Source of the DNA: Hydrogenophaga sp. SL48
GTDB taxonomy: Bacteria > Pseudomonadota > Gammaproteobacteria > Burkholderiales > Burkholderiaceae_C
Direction of reading: 5' to 3'
Assembly: GCF_021729865.1 (NCBI RefSeq)
Contig: NZ_CP063400.1
Location: forward strand, 3,906,001-3,970,000
DNA length: 64,000 nucleotides
Positions 1-9,356 of this stretch are shown here, piece after piece; the stretch's first letter is position 1; each line of letters starts with the position of its first letter. Position numbers and translations under genes: made by a program. The notes beneath the pieces were generated by a model that did not search any database, was not told the DNA's origin, and saw only the letters and a program-made list of their open reading frames with translations.

Positions 1-36
1 GACCATCACGTCGTCCTCGACCAGCAAAAGCCTCAT
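1..36 (-). CDS. Response regulator, first 12 codons only (cut by window edge)
   Basis: On the minus strand an ATG at 36-34 opens a frame reading MRLLLVEDDVMV up to the window edge. A hydrophobic beta-1 strand followed by E-D-D is the start of a CheY-like receiver domain, so this is probably an OmpR- or NarL-type response regulator. The output domain lies outside the window. The gene is downstream of argB on the same strand, separated by about 130 bp that hold a dispersed repeat. Only the first strand of the fold is visible, so the subfamily cannot be given. Confidence 0.6.
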   Translation of the reverse strand, partial: MRLLLVEDDVMV

Positions 37-44
37 CTAGTGCT

Positions 45-130
45 TCCCCCTGCCGCGCTTCGCGCGTTCCCCCTGAGGGGGACGCGCCCTGGGACCGGCG
101 GAGCCGGATCCTCGGGCGCCCTGGATCGGA
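45..130. repeat. C-rich intergenic repeat, copy 1 (subtype with CTGGGACCGGCGnAGCCGGAT)
   Basis: This is a GC-rich segment with three hairpin modules: a CGCGC palindrome, CCCCCTGAGGGGG, and CCGGCGGAGCCGG. It resembles the copy at 12684-12830 and, more loosely, the copies near 1130, 16284, 17345, 35345 and 63908. It lies between argB and the response regulator start. Unlike the other copies, its C-rich end does not face a stop codon. It probably has no coding role. Confidence 0.7.
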
Positions 131-166
131 GGCCTCGCTCCGGACAGGAGCGTGCGAGTTGCCATG

Positions 167-1078
167 TCAGCGGTTCTTGATCATGGTGCCGAAGGGCTGG
201 TCGCCCAGCACTTCCAGCAACAGCGCGTGTGGCACGCGGCCGTCGATGATGTGCACGGCATTCACGCCGCTCTTGGCCGCGTCCAGCGCGCCCGCGATCT
301 TGGGGATCATGCCGCCGCTGATCGTGCCGTCCTCCACCAGTTCGTCGATGCGGCGCGGCGTCAGCTCGGTCATCAGATTGCCGTCCTTGTCCAGCACCCC
401 ACGGATGTTGGTGAGCATCAGCAGCTTCTCGGCCTGCAACACCGTGGCCAGCTTGGCGGCCACCACGTCGGCGTTGATGTTGTAGCTCTCGTTCTTCTCG
501 CCGAAGCCGATGGGGCTGACCACCGGGATGAACTGGTCGTCCTGCAGCGCCTGGACCACGCTGGGGTCGATGCTGACGATGTCGCCCACCTGGCCCACGT
601 CGTGTTCCAGGCCTGGGTCCTTCTGATCGGCCAGGCGCAGCTTCTGCGCGCGGATCATCGCGCCGTCGCGCCCCGTCAGGCCCACGGCCTTGCCGCCGGC
701 GGCGTTGATCAGGCCCACGATGTCCTGCTGCACCTCGCCGCCCAGCACCCACTCCACCACCTCCATGGTTTCGGCGTCGGTGACGCGCATGCCCTGGATG
801 AACTGGCCCTTCTTGCCCAGGCGCTGCAGCAGCGTCTCGATCTGCGGACCACCACCGTGCACGACGACCGGGTTGATGCCGACCAGCTTCAGGAGCACCA
901 CATCTTCGGCAAAGTCCTGCTGCAGGGCCGGGTCGGTCATGGCGTTGCCGCCGTACTTGATGACCATGGTCTTGCCGTGGTACTTGCGGATGTAGGGCAA
1001 GGCCTGCGCCAGGATCTCGGCCTTTTCGCGGGGCTGGATGTGGGAGAGGTCGACGGGAGTGTGGTCAGGGCTGGTCAT
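167..1078 (-). CDS. argB: Acetylglutamate kinase
   Basis: ArgB phosphorylates N-acetyl-L-glutamate with ATP, the second step of arginine biosynthesis, in the cytoplasm. The 303-residue protein is close to the usual 290-300 residues. Family signatures are visible: an N-terminal helix ([19 protein letters not shown]) of the kind found in arginine-sensitive hexameric enzymes, IKYGGNAM for phosphate binding, [19 protein letters not shown], and a C-terminal MIPKI segment. It stands alone between the acyl-CoA reductase gene and a response regulator start on the same strand, with repeats on both sides. No ribosome site is obvious, but the start matches family length. Confidence 0.95.
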   Translation of the reverse strand: MTSPDHTPVDLSHIQPREKAEILAQALPYIRKYHGKTMVIKYGGNAMTDPALQQDFAEDVVLLKLVGINPVVVHGGGPQIETLLQRLGKKGQFIQGMRVTDAETMEVVEWVLGGEVQQDIVGLINAAGGKAVGLTGRDGAMIRAQKLRLADQKDPGLEHDVGQVGDIVSIDPSVVQALQDDQFIPVVSPIGFGEKNESYNINADVVAAKLATVLQAEKLLMLTNIRGVLDKDGNLMTELTPRRIDELVEDGTISGGMIPKIAGALDAAKSGVNAVHIIDGRVPHALLLEVLGDQPFGTMIKNR

Positions 1079-1129
1079 GGCGGGTGGGCTGATGAAAAGA
1101 GAGTGCCGCCAAATTGTAGGTCGCGCCGC

Positions 1130-1233
1130 GCAGCAGATCCGCCGACCAGAACACCGCGGGTCCGGCTCCGCCAGGCCGTTGGTGTTGCCCCCTTGAGGGG
1201 GTGGCGCAAAGCGCCGCAGGGGTGTGAAAGCCC
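1130..1233 (-). repeat. C-rich intergenic repeat, copy 2, abutting a stop codon
   Basis: Read from the stop codon of the acyl-CoA reductase gene on the minus strand, the segment runs through a GGCGC...GCGCC hairpin, then CCCCCTCAAGGGGG, then CCTGGCGGAGCCGG, then CGCGGTG. The order and polarity match the copies after the stops at 16283, 17435, 35413 and 63906. There is no T-tract, so it is not a standard intrinsic terminator, although its hairpins could act at the RNA 3' end. Confidence 0.7.
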
Positions 1234-3219
1234 CTAGAAGTGGATGCCCCGCATCATCTGCTGCATCGCCACCGCCTCCGGCGACAACTGCGACTTCGCG
1301 CCCTTCTCGCCCTTGGCCGCCGATGAATCCGGGAACATGCGGAAGCTCGTGTTCATCACGATCTGCGCGATGCGCGGCACGAAGGCGTGCAGCACCTGCC
1401 CCGTCACCCCCAGGCGCGTGGCGATGCGCACCGGCTTGAAGATGCAGGCCTGCGCGATCATGTCGGCCGCTTCTTCGGGCGCCAGCGTCGGCACGTTCTT
1501 GTAGATCTGGGTCGGCGCGATCATGGGCGTGCGCACCAGCGGCATGTTGATGGTGGTGAACGAGATGCCCTGGTCCGCGAACTCGCTGGAGGCGCAGCGT
1601 GTCCAGGCGTCCAGCGCGGCCTTGCTGGCCACGTAGGCGCTGAAACGCGGCGCGTTGGTCAGCACGCCGATGGAGCTGATGTTGACGATGTGCCCCTTGC
1701 GCTTGGCCACCATGCCCGGCAGAAAGCCCATGGTCACGCGCAGGCAGCCGAAGTAGTTGAGCTGCATGGTGCGTTCGAAATCGTGGAAGCGGTCGTAGCT
1801 GCCTTCAATCGCGCGGCGGATCGAGCGGCCCGCGTTGTTGATCAGGAAATCCACGCCGCCGTGGTTGGCGATCAGCAGCTGCACGAAACGGTCCGCGTCG
1901 GCCATGTCGGCGATGTCGGCCGGGTAGGCGATGAACTGGTAACCCTTGTCCTTCGCCTCCTTGCAGGCCTCATCCAGCTTGTCCTGGTCACGGCCACAGA
2001 TGATCGTCACGGCGCCCGCCTCGGCGAACTTGTGTGCCGCCGCCAACCCGATGCCCGAGCTGCCGCCGGTGACCAGCACCACCTTGCCGGCCACCGTGCC
2101 CTTGAGGCTGCGGTCGATGTGCAGGTCGGGGTCGAGGTGGCGCTCCCAGTAGTCCCAGAGGCGCCAGGCGTAGTCCTTGAAATCGGGGCACGCGATGCCG
2201 CTGCCCTTGAGCGCGGCCGTGGTCTCGCGGCAGTCGAAGCGCGTCGGGTAGTTGACGAAGGTCATCATGTCCTCGGGCAAGCCGAGGTCCTGCATCACCG
2301 CGCGGTAGACGCGCCGCACCGGCGCCAGCGCCATCAGTCCCTTCTTCACGCTCTTCGGGATGAAGCCCATCAGCGCGGCGTTGATGAACAGGTTCATCTT
2401 GGGCGCGTGCGCGGCCTTGCTCAGGATGTCCAGCACGTCGCCCACGCGGTAACCCATCGGGTCCACCAGGTGGAAGCACTGGCCGCCGCCGCGTTTCTGG
2501 TGGCTGATGTGGTCCAGCGCATTGACCACAAAATCCACCGGCACGATGTTGATGCGCCCGCCTTCCAGCCCCACGCTGGGCATCCACGGCGGCAGGATCT
2601 GGCGCATGCGCTGGATCAGTTTGAAGAAGTAGTACGGCCCGTCGATCTTGTCCATCTCGCCGGTGCGGCTGTCGCCCACCACGGCGGCCGGCCGGTACAC
2701 CGTCCAAGGGCCTTTGCATTCCTGGCGCACGATCTTTTCGCTCTCGTGCTTGGTCATGAAGTACGGGTGGTCCAGGCCCTCGGCCTCGTCGAACATGTCC
2801 TCGCGGAACACGCCTTCGTAGAGGCCGGCGGCGGCGATCGAGGACACGTGGTGGAAGTGACCGGCGCCGATGGCCTTGGCGAACTCGACGGTGTTGCGCG
2901 TGCCATCGACGTTCACCGCGATCTGGCTCTCGGCATCGGCCTCCAGGTCGTACACCGCGGCCAGGTGGTAGAAGTGATCGATCTGCCCTTTCAAGGCCTT
3001 CACAGCCTCGGCGCTCACACCCAGCTTCTTGGCCGTGAGGTCCCCAAACACCGGCACCGCGCGCGCCGCGCTCACGCCCCAGTACTCGCGCAAGGCCGCC
3101 ACCTTCGCTTCACTTTCCTGGCGCAGCAGGAAGTGCACCACCGACCCTTTGCGCTCCAGGAGCTTCTTGACGAGGCGTTTGCCAATGAAGCCGGTGGCAC
3201 CGGTGACGAAGTAATGCAT
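1234..3219 (-). CDS. Alcohol-forming fatty acyl-CoA reductase (two-domain SDR)
   Basis: This 661-residue protein carries two Rossmann reductases. The N-terminal half is an extended SDR of the male-sterility/NAD_binding_4 type ([14 protein letters not shown] near residue 3; later [10 protein letters not shown] and a [10 protein letters not shown] active-site segment). The C-terminal half is a classical SDR ([15 protein letters not shown] near 390, NNAGRS, then NISSIG with [11 protein letters not shown]). From memory, length, domain order and long stretches match the Marinobacter enzyme that reduces fatty acyl-CoA to fatty alcohol (Maqu_2220 type). The product would be the alcohol half of wax esters, and a wax ester synthase is encoded at 14751. 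The start at 3219 has AGGAGA eight bases upstream; an in-frame upstream ATG at 3252 lacks one. It is divergent from the phasin gene. Confidence 0.88.
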   Translation of the reverse strand: MHYFVTGATGFIGKRLVKKLLERKGSVVHFLLRQESEAKVAALREYWGVSAARAVPVFGDLTAKKLGVSAEAVKALKGQIDHFYHLAAVYDLEADAESQIAVNVDGTRNTVEFAKAIGAGHFHHVSSIAAAGLYEGVFREDMFDEAEGLDHPYFMTKHESEKIVRQECKGPWTVYRPAAVVGDSRTGEMDKIDGPYYFFKLIQRMRQILPPWMPSVGLEGGRINIVPVDFVVNALDHISHQKRGGGQCFHLVDPMGYRVGDVLDILSKAAHAPKMNLFINAALMGFIPKSVKKGLMALAPVRRVYRAVMQDLGLPEDMMTFVNYPTRFDCRETTAALKGSGIACPDFKDYAWRLWDYWERHLDPDLHIDRSLKGTVAGKVVLVTGGSSGIGLAAAHKFAEAGAVTIICGRDQDKLDEACKEAKDKGYQFIAYPADIADMADADRFVQLLIANHGGVDFLINNAGRSIRRAIEGSYDRFHDFERTMQLNYFGCLRVTMGFLPGMVAKRKGHIVNISSIGVLTNAPRFSAYVASKAALDAWTRCASSEFADQGISFTTINMPLVRTPMIAPTQIYKNVPTLAPEEAADMIAQACIFKPVRIATRLGVTGQVLHAFVPRIAQIVMNTSFRMFPDSSAAKGEKGAKSQLSPEAVAMQQMMRGIHF

Positions 3220-3433
3220 GGCGGTTCTCCTGAGGTCGTTGGTTTCGGGCACAGCCCGCCATTCTTCACCATGCCCGTGGCCCTGGGGTTCAGCACAAAC
3301 CCGTGTGCAAGCGGCCAGGATTTAGTCGTGAACCCCTACACAGGCCCCATGGCACCCCCTTACATTGATTCCGTTGCAGAGGGTTTTTCCCTCTGTCGAG
3401 CACACCCCCTGTCCACTTTCAACGGAGCCCCCC

Positions 3434-3976
3434 ATGGTCACCAAGACACAGAAATCCGGCACCTCCAAAGCCAGCACCGCCACCTCCGGCTCGCCCCTGT
3501 CCGGCGCCATCAAGGACTCCGCGCAGCAGATCTGGCTGGCCGGCCTCGGCGCCTTCTCCAAGGCCCAGGAAGAAGGCGGCAAAGCCTTTGAATCGCTGGT
3601 CAAGGAAGGCCTGTCGATCCAGCGCAAGACCCAGGCCGTGGCCGAAGAGCGCATCTCGGAAGCCACCCACCGCATGAGCGGCATGGCCACCGAAATCTCG
3701 TCCAAGGCTGCGGGGCAGTGGGACAAGCTGGAGAACATCTTCGAAGACCGCGTCGCCAAGGCCCTGAACAAGCTGGGTGTGCCCTCAGCGCGCGACATCG
3801 ACGCCCTGATCGAGCGCATCGACGCCCTGAACGCGCTGGTGCAGAAGCAGGGCATCAAGGCCGTTGCCGCGCCCAAGGCGCCCGCTCGCAAAGCCGCGCC
3901 GGCCAAGGCAGCGCCAGCCAAAGCCGCCGCCAAGCCAGCCGCTCGCAAGGCCCCTGCCCGGGCCAAGAAGGCCTGA
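3434..3976 (+). CDS. Phasin, PHA granule-associated protein (PhaI/PhaF type)
   Basis: This 180-residue amphipathic helical protein should coat polyhydroxyalkanoate or neutral-lipid inclusions. The core (QQIWLAGLGAFSKAQEEGGKAFESLVKEG) is the hallmark of the phasin family PF05597. The last 40 residues are Lys/Ala/Pro-rich (repeats of APAKAA and AARKAPARAKKA), like the histone-like tail of PhaF that binds nucleic acid and links granules to the nucleoid. The start at 3434 has GGAG six bases upstream; an in-frame ATG at 3365 has none. It is divergent from the acyl-CoA reductase across about 210 bp and followed by an intrinsic terminator. Binding to PHA rather than wax is an inference. Confidence 0.88.
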   Translation: MVTKTQKSGTSKASTATSGSPLSGAIKDSAQQIWLAGLGAFSKAQEEGGKAFESLVKEGLSIQRKTQAVAEERISEATHRMSGMATEISSKAAGQWDKLENIFEDRVAKALNKLGVPSARDIDALIERIDALNALVQKQGIKAVAAPKAPARKAAPAKAAPAKAAAKPAARKAPARAKKA

Positions 3977-4013
3977 GACCGCTGACCGTGCACACCGTTT
4001 GCACACAGCATCC

Positions 4014-4037
4014 GGGGCGCGAGGCGCCCCTTTTTTT
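4014..4037 (+). terminator. Rho-independent terminator of the phasin gene
   Basis: A 7-bp perfect stem GGGGCGC/GCGCCCC with a GAG loop is followed directly by seven T residues. It lies 38 bp after the phasin stop codon. Confidence 0.9.
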
Positions 4038-4099
4038 GGCCCCGAGGTCGTGCTGCGATGCAGCATGACCGGTCACGTGGGCGGTCTACACTCAATCGC

Positions 4100-5335
4100 A
4101 TGACGCCCTCCCGCACAGCCCCCGCCGCTCGACCCAAGGGCCCGGCGCGCGACAGGCGCCGGCCGCGCATCGCGCTGGCGTTCGCCGGTGGTGGACCGCT
4201 CGGCGCCATCTACGAGATCGGCACGTTGTGTGCGCTGGCCGATGCACTGAAGGGCCTGGACTTCAACGGCTGCGATCACTACGTGGGCGTGTCGGCCGGT
4301 GGCTTCATTGCAGCGGGTCTGGCCAATGGCATCACCCCGCGCCAGCTCTGCGACGCCTTCATCGAAGACCGCCTGGGTGACGACCACTTTGATCCGGCCA
4401 GCCTGATGAAGCCGGCGTGGCACGAACTGGGCGATCGGGCCAGGCGCGTGCCGGGCCTGCTCGGTGGCGCGCTCTGGGCCTGGATGGCTCAGGGCAAAAG
4501 CCTCACCAACGCCTTCGAGCGCATGGGCGCCGCACTGCCCACGGGTGTGTTTGACAACGAAGGCATCCACGAGCAGGTTCAACGGCTCTTCGACAAGCCC
4601 GGTCGCAGCAACGATTTCCGCCGCCTGCGCGCACGCCTGACCCTGGTGGCCACCGAACTCGACACCGGCGAGGCCGCTCCATTTGGCCGGCCGGGCTGGG
4701 ACCACGTGCCGATCTCGCGCGCCATCCAGGCGAGCGCGGCCCTGCCCGGCCTGTTTCCGCCGGTGGAGATCGAAGGCAAACATTACGTCGACGGTGCGCT
4801 CAAGAAGACCGTGCACGCCACGGTGGCGCTGGATGAAGGTGTGGACCTGCTGATCTGCCTGAACCCGCTCGTGCCCTTTCACGCCGATCCCCGCGCCAGC
4901 CGCCCGACCCGCATCCCCTCCCTGGTGGAGGGCGGGCTGCCCGCGGTGATGAGCCAGACCTTCCGCTCCATGATCCACTCGCGCCTGGCGCTGGGGTTCA
5001 AGCACTATGAGCGTGCCTATCCCGACACCGACATCGTGCTGATCGAGCCCGACCAGCGCGACGCCGAGCTGTTTTTCGCCAACACCTTCAGCTACCGCCA
5101 GCGCCGCGAGCTGGCCGAACACGCCTACCGGCAAACGCTGAGGCTCTTGCGGCAGCGCGCATCGGCGCTGGCGCCGCGCCTGCAGCGCCATGGCGTGACG
5201 CTGGACATGGACGTGATCCACGACCGCCAGCGCCGCCTGCTCGCACCGCTGCGTCCAAGGCGCCCCGCCGCGCTGGACCGGCTGCACGCCACACTCGACA
5301 CCCTGCAGCACCGGCTGCAGTCGCAGCGCGCCTGA
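4100..5335 (+). CDS. Patatin-like phospholipase/acylhydrolase
   Basis: This predicted serine acylhydrolase has a Ser-Asp dyad. It shows the glycine-rich oxyanion segment AFAGGGPLG (the usual GGGxRG arginine is replaced), the nucleophile motif G-V-S-A-G in YVGVSAGGF, and the catalytic aspartate in YVDGALKK. Patatin-family enzymes hydrolyse phospholipids or stored acyl lipids, and some act on PHA. The stop is followed after three bases by the TetR gene start, so the two are likely co-transcribed. An in-frame ATG at 4058 would add 14 residues and has a weak GAGG upstream; 4100 starts nearer the domain but also lacks a good ribosome site. The substrate is unknown. Confidence 0.85.
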   Translation: MTPSRTAPAARPKGPARDRRRPRIALAFAGGGPLGAIYEIGTLCALADALKGLDFNGCDHYVGVSAGGFIAAGLANGITPRQLCDAFIEDRLGDDHFDPASLMKPAWHELGDRARRVPGLLGGALWAWMAQGKSLTNAFERMGAALPTGVFDNEGIHEQVQRLFDKPGRSNDFRRLRARLTLVATELDTGEAAPFGRPGWDHVPISRAIQASAALPGLFPPVEIEGKHYVDGALKKTVHATVALDEGVDLLICLNPLVPFHADPRASRPTRIPSLVEGGLPAVMSQTFRSMIHSRLALGFKHYERAYPDTDIVLIEPDQRDAELFFANTFSYRQRRELAEHAYRQTLRLLRQRASALAPRLQRHGVTLDMDVIHDRQRRLLAPLRPRRPAALDRLHATLDTLQHRLQSQRA

Positions 5336-5338
5336 ACC

Positions 5339-5998
5339 ATGGCAAAAAAAGCCCCCCGCCGCACCGCCGAGCGCATCCTGGAGGTCTCGCTGGCACTGTT
5401 CAACCGCTTCGGCGAACCCAATGTCTCCACGACCCTGATCTCGTCGGAGCTGGGCATCAGCCCGGGCAACCTGTACTACCACTACCCGGCCAAGGACGAG
5501 CTCATCAACTCGCTGTTCGAACGCTACGACAAGGCGCTGGGCGAGTTGCTGCAGGCGAGCGACGGTGTGCGCAACGTGGAAGACGCCTGGTTCTTCCTGC
5601 ACTCGCTGTTCGAGATCGTCTGGGAATACCGCTTCCTGTACCGCGACCTCAACGACCTGCTGTCGAAGAACCGCCTGCTCGAAACCCGCTTCCAGGGCGT
5701 GCTGAAGAACAAGACCCGCGCCATCCGCAGCCTGCTCTCGGGCATGAGCCGCGCCGGCGCCATCGACCTCGATGCCCGCGAACTGGAGCCCACGGCCAAC
5801 TGTATGGTGGTGCTGCTCACCTACTGGCTGAGCTTCGAATACGTGCGCGATCCGCGCCATGCGCTCGAACCCGACAACGCCCAGAAAGCCCTGCTGCGCG
5901 GTGCGCAACACGTGCTCAACCTGCTGGCGCCCTACCTCGAAGCCGGTCAGCGCCAGCATTTGCTGCAGCTCACCGGCGCTTACCAGAACCCGGTCTGA
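5339..5998 (+). CDS. TetR/AcrR family transcriptional regulator
   Basis: This 219-residue protein has an N-terminal TetR helix-turn-helix (residues about 10-58: RILEVSLALFNRFG, then ISSELGISPGNLYYHYPAKDELI) and a helical C-terminal ligand-binding region containing WEYRFLYRDLNDLL. It starts three bases after the stop of the patatin-like gene, so it probably belongs to the same transcript and may control it or nearby lipid genes. TetR proteins in PHA and fatty acid loci often respond to acyl-CoA or lipid ligands, but nothing in the sequence identifies this ligand. Confidence 0.9.
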   Translation: MAKKAPRRTAERILEVSLALFNRFGEPNVSTTLISSELGISPGNLYYHYPAKDELINSLFERYDKALGELLQASDGVRNVEDAWFFLHSLFEIVWEYRFLYRDLNDLLSKNRLLETRFQGVLKNKTRAIRSLLSGMSRAGAIDLDARELEPTANCMVVLLTYWLSFEYVRDPRHALEPDNAQKALLRGAQHVLNLLAPYLEAGQRQHLLQLTGAYQNPV

Positions 5999-6013
5999 CC
6001 CCCGGGACGCGCC

Positions 6014-6787
6014 ATGCCTTCATGGACACCTTGCCCCTTCACCGGTGTTTTTCAACACCACCGCGACAGCATCGTCGGGCACTGGGCCCGCCTGCACACA
6101 GGCGACGCCGAGCCGCTGCCCACCGATGTGGCGCTGCTGGACGCCTGGGTGCTGTACCACAACGGGGCGTTCGAAGACGCTGCACTTGCCGCACTGGCGC
6201 TGGGCCCTTCCGGGTTCACCCTGGCCAACAAGGCCGCGTGCATCCACGCCACCTATGTCGAACCAAGCGAGCCGGTCCGCCTGGAGCGCCTGCTGGGCGC
6301 CGTGGAGCGTGCCCAGCAACAGCAGGCCCTTGCGCCGGACGTCCCCGGCGCCTGGTACTGGCAAGGTTATGCGCTGGGCCGCTACAGCCAGGGCGTGAGC
6401 GTGGCCAAGGCCCTGGCCAAGGGGCTGGGCAGCAAGGTGCGGCACGCCCTGGACACCACCATCGCGCTGGCCCCGCACCACGCCGACGCCCACCTGGCGC
6501 TGGCCAACTTCCACGCGGAAGTCATTGACAAGGTCGGTGAGCTGATCGGAAGCATGGTGCACGGCGCGCGCAAAAGCGCTGCGCTGGGCCTCTACGAGAA
6601 AGCCCTCGCGCTCAACCCACAGTCGGCCGTCACGCTCCACGAATACGCCAACGGGCTGATGATGCTGGAGGGTGAGGGAGGTCTGGCGCGGGCCACGCAA
6701 CTGCGCGAGCGGGCCGAAGCCTTCGAGCCGCTGGATGCGATGGAGCGGCTCTACCTCGCCGGGGTCAGGGCCGACCTCGGCGGCTGA
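6014..6787 (+). CDS. Hypothetical tetratricopeptide-like protein
   Basis: The 257-residue predicted cytoplasmic protein has no signal peptide or membrane segment. Degenerate TPR-like helical pairs are visible: LLDAWVLYHNGAFEDAALAALALG, HALDTTIALAPHHADAHLALANFHAEV, and AALGLYEKALALNPQSAVTLHEYANGL. The short motif GYALGRYSQGVSVAKALAKGLG recalls TatT-like solenoid proteins, but only loosely. It is the third gene in a row after the patatin-like and TetR genes with a 15-bp gap, so probably the same operon. I do not recognise a specific function; a scaffold or protein-binding role is the most that can be said. Confidence 0.75.
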   Translation: MPSWTPCPFTGVFQHHRDSIVGHWARLHTGDAEPLPTDVALLDAWVLYHNGAFEDAALAALALGPSGFTLANKAACIHATYVEPSEPVRLERLLGAVERAQQQQALAPDVPGAWYWQGYALGRYSQGVSVAKALAKGLGSKVRHALDTTIALAPHHADAHLALANFHAEVIDKVGELIGSMVHGARKSAALGLYEKALALNPQSAVTLHEYANGLMMLEGEGGLARATQLRERAEAFEPLDAMERLYLAGVRADLGG

Positions 6788-6816
6788 GCGCGTCCAGTCG
6801 CCGGCCTGCCGGACCC

Positions 6817-6919
6817 CACGGGCTGGCCATCAAAGTGAGAACAAGGCGCGAAGCCGCAGACAGTGCCACAGCACGGCAAGGCGAAGCAACGCAGTTATCG
6901 CCTTGATGGCCAGCCCGTG
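6817..6919. repeat. 103-bp MITE-like element with perfect 17-bp terminal inverted repeats
   Basis: CACGGGCTGGCCATCAA at 6817-6833 is the exact reverse complement of 6903-6919. The 69-bp interior is purine-rich and has no open frame of note. The element fills the space between two convergent genes, and its right end touches the stop codon of the DUF2817 peptidase at 6920. The layout fits a small non-autonomous mobile element or a stable bidirectional hairpin. Confidence 0.75.
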
Positions 6920-8032
6920 TCACACGCTGGCGCAGCGCCGGCGCAGGCCGTCCACCGCCTGAAACATCGCCTGCCGGGCCTGCACCACCACCTGGGCCCG
7001 CCACTCGTCGGTGTCCACATAAAACGCCTCTTTCATGCGCCGCTGGATCGCCGTGCGCAGGTCCGCCGGCGCGCCGGGGTGCTGGTGCAGCCAGTGGTCA
7101 CCGCGCAAGGCGTTCAGCATCTCCAGCAGGGGCAAGGCGCCGTACTCCATCGCGATGCCGGTGTACTCGGCCTGCGGGCACTCTTCGTACACCGCGCCGC
7201 ACATGAGCCCCGTGAGCCGGGTCGATGTCGACGTGCCGTCGTAGATTGACGTCACCGGGGTCTGTCCGTCACCTCCCCACCAGGCACGGGCGCGCCGCAT
7301 CGCGTCCACATCGTCGCGGCCGGCGAAGATGCGCTCACCCAGGCCGCTGGGGCCGAGACCCGTGTGCAGGTCGATCCACGCGATGTGCCGCGCGGTCTGC
7401 GCGTGCTGACGCAGCACCTGCCTCAGGGTCAGGTTGCTCCAGGTGGGCGCGATGCCGCCATAGAACAGGCCATCGGGGTGGTGGTGCTGCCCCTGGGAGA
7501 CCGCCGCCTGGTAGCGGTTCAGGCCATGCTGGCCGATGTAGTGGGCGATGCGCGCCTCGGTGTCGGCCGTGGGGGGCCACTCGGCCGGCACCAGGGCGCT
7601 GTGCAGTTCTTCGTAGGCCGGATTGACCGGCAGCGGCTGGCGAAAATCGTGGAAGTTGCGGTTGAGATCCACGTTCTCGTGGGTCACGCGACGCAGGTGG
7701 GAAAACCCGTGCGGGTTGAGCGCGTGGATGTAGAGCACGGCGACGCCTGCTGCCTTGGCATGAGCGCGCCATTCGGCGTCGTGCGCAGCGAACACCTGCA
7801 CCCCCGAGCCACAGAAACCCTCGACGCCGTGACAGGCGCTGCTGACGATCAGCAGGCACCCGTCATCGGGCGACCCATCCAGTGCGGTGTCCATCGCCAG
7901 GGTTTCGCCGTCGCGCCCCGCCAGCGGGTGGTTGTGGCTCTGGATCGCCATCCCGGCGGTGGCGGCGCCTTCCAGAAACTGGACGCGGGCGCGCGCATAG
8001 GAGGTGGCAAAGGCCAACAGGGGATTGATCAT
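6920..8032 (-). CDS. DUF2817 (M14-like) zinc carboxypeptidase
   Basis: The 370-residue predicted cytoplasmic metallopeptidase belongs to the DUF2817 branch of the M14 carboxypeptidase clan. Visible signatures are SSACHGVEGFCGSG near residue 75 (first metal-ligand region, H-x-x-E), LNPHGFSHLRRVTHENVDLNRNFHDF (substrate-binding arginines and NRN), and WIDLHTGLGPSG (third zinc ligand). The start at 8032 overlaps the stop of the upstream M20 amidohydrolase in an ATGA, so the two are translationally coupled. With the binding-protein gene at 9357-10505 they form a three-gene unit that probably handles an imported amide- or peptide-linked compound. Confidence 0.85.
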   Translation of the reverse strand: MINPLLAFATSYARARVQFLEGAATAGMAIQSHNHPLAGRDGETLAMDTALDGSPDDGCLLIVSSACHGVEGFCGSGVQVFAAHDAEWRAHAKAAGVAVLYIHALNPHGFSHLRRVTHENVDLNRNFHDFRQPLPVNPAYEELHSALVPAEWPPTADTEARIAHYIGQHGLNRYQAAVSQGQHHHPDGLFYGGIAPTWSNLTLRQVLRQHAQTARHIAWIDLHTGLGPSGLGERIFAGRDDVDAMRRARAWWGGDGQTPVTSIYDGTSTSTRLTGLMCGAVYEECPQAEYTGIAMEYGALPLLEMLNALRGDHWLHQHPGAPADLRTAIQRRMKEAFYVDTDEWRAQVVVQARQAMFQAVDGLRRRCASV

Positions 8033-9246
8033 GCCGCTGGCCCCGGCCGGGCCTGCCCCAGCCACTTCTCCGCGAGCCGGACCCAGTAGGTCGCGCCCAG
8101 CGGGATCAGGTCGTCGTTGAAGTCGTAGCTCGGGTTGTGCAGCATGCAGGGGCCACCGCCATGGCCCATCTCGCGGTGCGCACCGTCGCCATTGGCGATG
8201 AAGGCGTAGCAGCCCGGTTTCGCCTGCAACATGTAGGCGAAGTCTTCGGCGCCCATGGTGGGCTCCTGCTCCAGCACATGCTCGGCCCCCACGATTTCGG
8301 CCATGACCTCGCGCGCGAACGCGGTCTCGGCGGGGTGGTTGACGGTGGGCGGGTAGTTGCGTTTGAACTTGAACTCGACCGTGGCACCGAAGGCTGCGCA
8401 GGTGTGTTCGGCAATGACCTGCATGCGCTGCTCGATCATGTCGAGCACCTCGAACGTGAAGGTGCGCACCGTGCCCTGGATCTCGCAGCTGTCGGGCACC
8501 ACGTTGGTCGCCTCACCGGTGTGGATCATGGTGACGCTGATCACGCCCGCGTCCACCGGCTTCTTGTTGCGTGTGATGATGGTCTGGAAGGCCATCACCA
8601 TCTGGCAGGCCACCGGCACCGGGTCGATGCCGTTGTGCGGCAGCGCGGCGTGCGCGCCCTTGCCGCGGATGACGATGTGGAACTCGTTGCTCGACGCCAT
8701 CACCGGACCGGAGCTGGCAGCAAAGCTGCCCACCGCCAGGCCGGGCCAGTTGTGCATGCCGAACACGGCCTCGACGGGAAACTGCTCGAACAGGCCGTCT
8801 TTGATCATCTCGCGCGCACCGCCACCGCCCTCTTCGGCCGGCTGGAAGATCAGGTAGACCGTGCCGTCGAAGTTGCGGTGTTTCGCAAAGTGCTGTGCCG
8901 CGGCCAGCAACATGGCGGTGTGGCCGTCGTGGCCGCAGGCGTGCATCTTGCCGGCGTGCTGGCTCTTGTGGGCAAAGTGGTTGTGCTCCTGCATGGGCAG
9001 GGCGTCCATGTCGGCGCGCAGGCCGATGGCCCGACCGCAGGCGCCGCCGTCACGCCCGTGCACGATGCCCACCACGCCGGTGGTGCCCAGACCCCGGTGC
9101 ACCGGGATGCCCCACTCGGTGAGCTTTTGCGCCACCAGGTCGGCGGTGCGCACCTCTTCAAAACAGAGCTCGGGGTGGGCGTGGATGTCGCGGCGCACGG
9201 CCGCGATGCCGGCCGCCTGCGTCAGGATGGAGTCGATCAGTTGCAT
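8029..9246 (-). CDS. M20 family amidohydrolase (hippurate hydrolase-like)
   Basis: The 405-residue zinc-dependent amidohydrolase/aminoacylase removes acyl groups from amino acids in this family. Motifs include HAHPELCFEEVRTA, IGLRADMDALPMQE, the metal-binding MHACGHDGHTAMLL, QPAEEGGGGAREMI with the catalytic glutamates, GMHNWPG, and the dimerisation region with AAFGA. The start at 9246 has GGAGG six bases upstream, while an in-frame ATG at 9276 has no site. A GGGTGCCC/GGGCACCC hairpin lies directly 5' of the ribosome site. It is co-oriented with the binding protein upstream and overlaps the DUF2817 peptidase downstream. Confidence 0.92.
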   Translation of the reverse strand: MQLIDSILTQAAGIAAVRRDIHAHPELCFEEVRTADLVAQKLTEWGIPVHRGLGTTGVVGIVHGRDGGACGRAIGLRADMDALPMQEHNHFAHKSQHAGKMHACGHDGHTAMLLAAAQHFAKHRNFDGTVYLIFQPAEEGGGGAREMIKDGLFEQFPVEAVFGMHNWPGLAVGSFAASSGPVMASSNEFHIVIRGKGAHAALPHNGIDPVPVACQMVMAFQTIITRNKKPVDAGVISVTMIHTGEATNVVPDSCEIQGTVRTFTFEVLDMIEQRMQVIAEHTCAAFGATVEFKFKRNYPPTVNHPAETAFAREVMAEIVGAEHVLEQEPTMGAEDFAYMLQAKPGCYAFIANGDGAHREMGHGGGPCMLHNPSYDFNDDLIPLGATYWVRLAEKWLGQARPGPAA

Positions 9247-9356
9247 GGGAGCCTCCGGGTGCCCGGGAAAGGGCACCCCGGGTCAAAGGCTCATGGTAAC
9301 CAAGACCGGTCGCGGCCGAGCACGCCGCCCATCATTCGACCCGCCGGGCCGGGGTT

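Noticed and set aside
4073..5959. Long antisense open frame across the patatin-like and TetR genes
   Set aside because: No domain seen; the sense genes have clear catalytic and HTH motifs.
9257..9278. GGGTGCCC/GGGCACCC hairpin as a terminator between binding protein and M20 genes
   Set aside because: No T-tract on the minus strand and it lies directly before the M20 ribosome site; it may affect translation instead.
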